The position numbers and the translations under genes are program-made. The notes under the pieces were generated by a model. The model made no database searches. It was not told the origin of the DNA and was given only the letters and a program-made list of their open reading frames with translations. Below are positions 62,898 through 63,063 of a stretch of DNA of 63,063 nt, in pieces. Every line of letters begins with the position of its first letter. The first letter of the stretch is position 1. Source of the stretch: Brevibacterium sp. 239c (lineage in GTDB: Bacteria; Actinomycetota; Actinomycetes; Actinomycetales; Brevibacteriaceae); the NCBI RefSeq assembly GCF_900169365.1, contig NZ_FXZH01000022.1:1-63063 (forward strand). The letters run 5' to 3'.

Positions 62898-62928
62898 GGC
62901 ACTCAGGCTACGGGAAGGACGCTGGACA

Positions 62929-63060
62929 TAAAAGAGCCCGCGTTGACTCATAGAAAACCTCCGCGTAACCCACATCGTTGCCCCACATGAAAACCTCCGG
63001 GAACACCGAGTCGTTGACTCAAAAGAAAACCTCCGCCACCGGAGTGGCTCCAACCCACGG
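62929..63060. repeat. 36-bp repeats at the right edge, each with a GGAGG motif
   Basis: Three full units with an exact 36-base period (12-base core GAAAACCTCCGS at 62953, 62989 and 63025) and a partial fourth continue to the window end. The first and third units also share GTTGACTCA. On the minus strand each core reads as GGAGG followed by TTTTC and a start-like ATG or TTG. Confidence 0.7.
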
Positions 63061-63063
63061 GCA

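Noticed and set aside
62898..63053. A longer N-terminus for the SnoaL-like protein
   Set aside because: The added 52 residues would be read through the 36-bp repeats, and a leaderless promoter sits directly before the shorter start.
62929..63060. The 36-bp repeats as a CRISPR array
   Set aside because: The conserved core is only about 12 bases, the intervals are partly alike between units, and no cas gene is seen.

Overview
This window looks like the chromosome of a high-GC Gram-positive actinobacterium of the Micrococcales type. Brevibacterium is my best guess, from gene content only. Supporting signs are an XPB helicase next to its helicase-associated partner, a SepX/GlpR division protein beside galU and a RimJ-like gene, PspA with PspAA, HtpX and PspAB, DUF3027 beside a cold-shock gene, a DtxR-type regulator, and at least 14 genes whose -10 element sits only 6 or 7 bases before an ATG or GTG (leaderless starts, typical of Actinobacteria). 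No plasmid, phage, transposase or CRISPR array was recognised. Most of the window reads as ordinary chromosome.

Layout. 1-6.2 kb: the end of an unidentified gene, an acyl-CoA ligase, an enoyl-CoA hydratase with a palindromic operator candidate, a CtaG-type membrane protein, and a coupled PLP enzyme/acetyltransferase pair. 6.2-11.4 kb: a LysR regulator divergent from a YeiH-type exporter, then a FAD oxidoreductase and a dicarboxylate-type permease. 11.4-20 kb: acetyltransferases, a DUF2306 protein, a MerR regulator, succinate-semialdehyde dehydrogenase, a zinc dehydrogenase/MFS operon under a divergent IclR regulator, and two overlapping Imm5-like genes. 20-26.3 kb: SepX/GlpR, RimJ-like, GalU, formyltetrahydrofolate cyclo-ligase, an FmdB zinc ribbon, a SAF-domain protein and MscL. 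26.4-31.5 kb: a 1595-residue helicase-like protein with degraded ATPase motifs, coupled to a 79-residue protein. 31.6-40.8 kb: tRNA-Arg(CCT), a surface protein and its neighbouring sortase, a universal stress protein, an HNH nuclease, an NlpC/P60 hydrolase, DtxR, PdxH and SerC. 41-49 kb: DUF456, an MFS/DUF3027/cold-shock operon, a small membrane protein, and the XPB pair. 49.3-63 kb: an EamA transporter, a CGNR regulator, and a long envelope-stress cluster (response regulator, sensor kinase, HtrA, WXG100 protein, PspA, PspAA, HtpX, PspAB), then an S4-domain protein, a Gly-rich membrane protein, a TSUP transporter, DUF1707 and SnoaL-like genes, and 36-bp repeats that run off the right edge.

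How the genes work together. The strongest multi-gene theme is envelope maintenance. A two-component system is translationally coupled to a membrane-tethered HtrA protease and is followed by a WXG100 protein and a complete PspA/PspAA/HtpX/PspAB set. Elsewhere the window adds MscL, a sortase with a private-looking substrate, an NlpC/P60 hydrolase preceded by a series of MtrA-like half-sites, and the division protein SepX/GlpR. Sulfur handling recurs (cystathionine-synthase-like enzyme, YeiH, TSUP). The least explained items are the degraded helicase with its small partner, the tandem Imm5-like genes, and the 36-bp repeats at the end.
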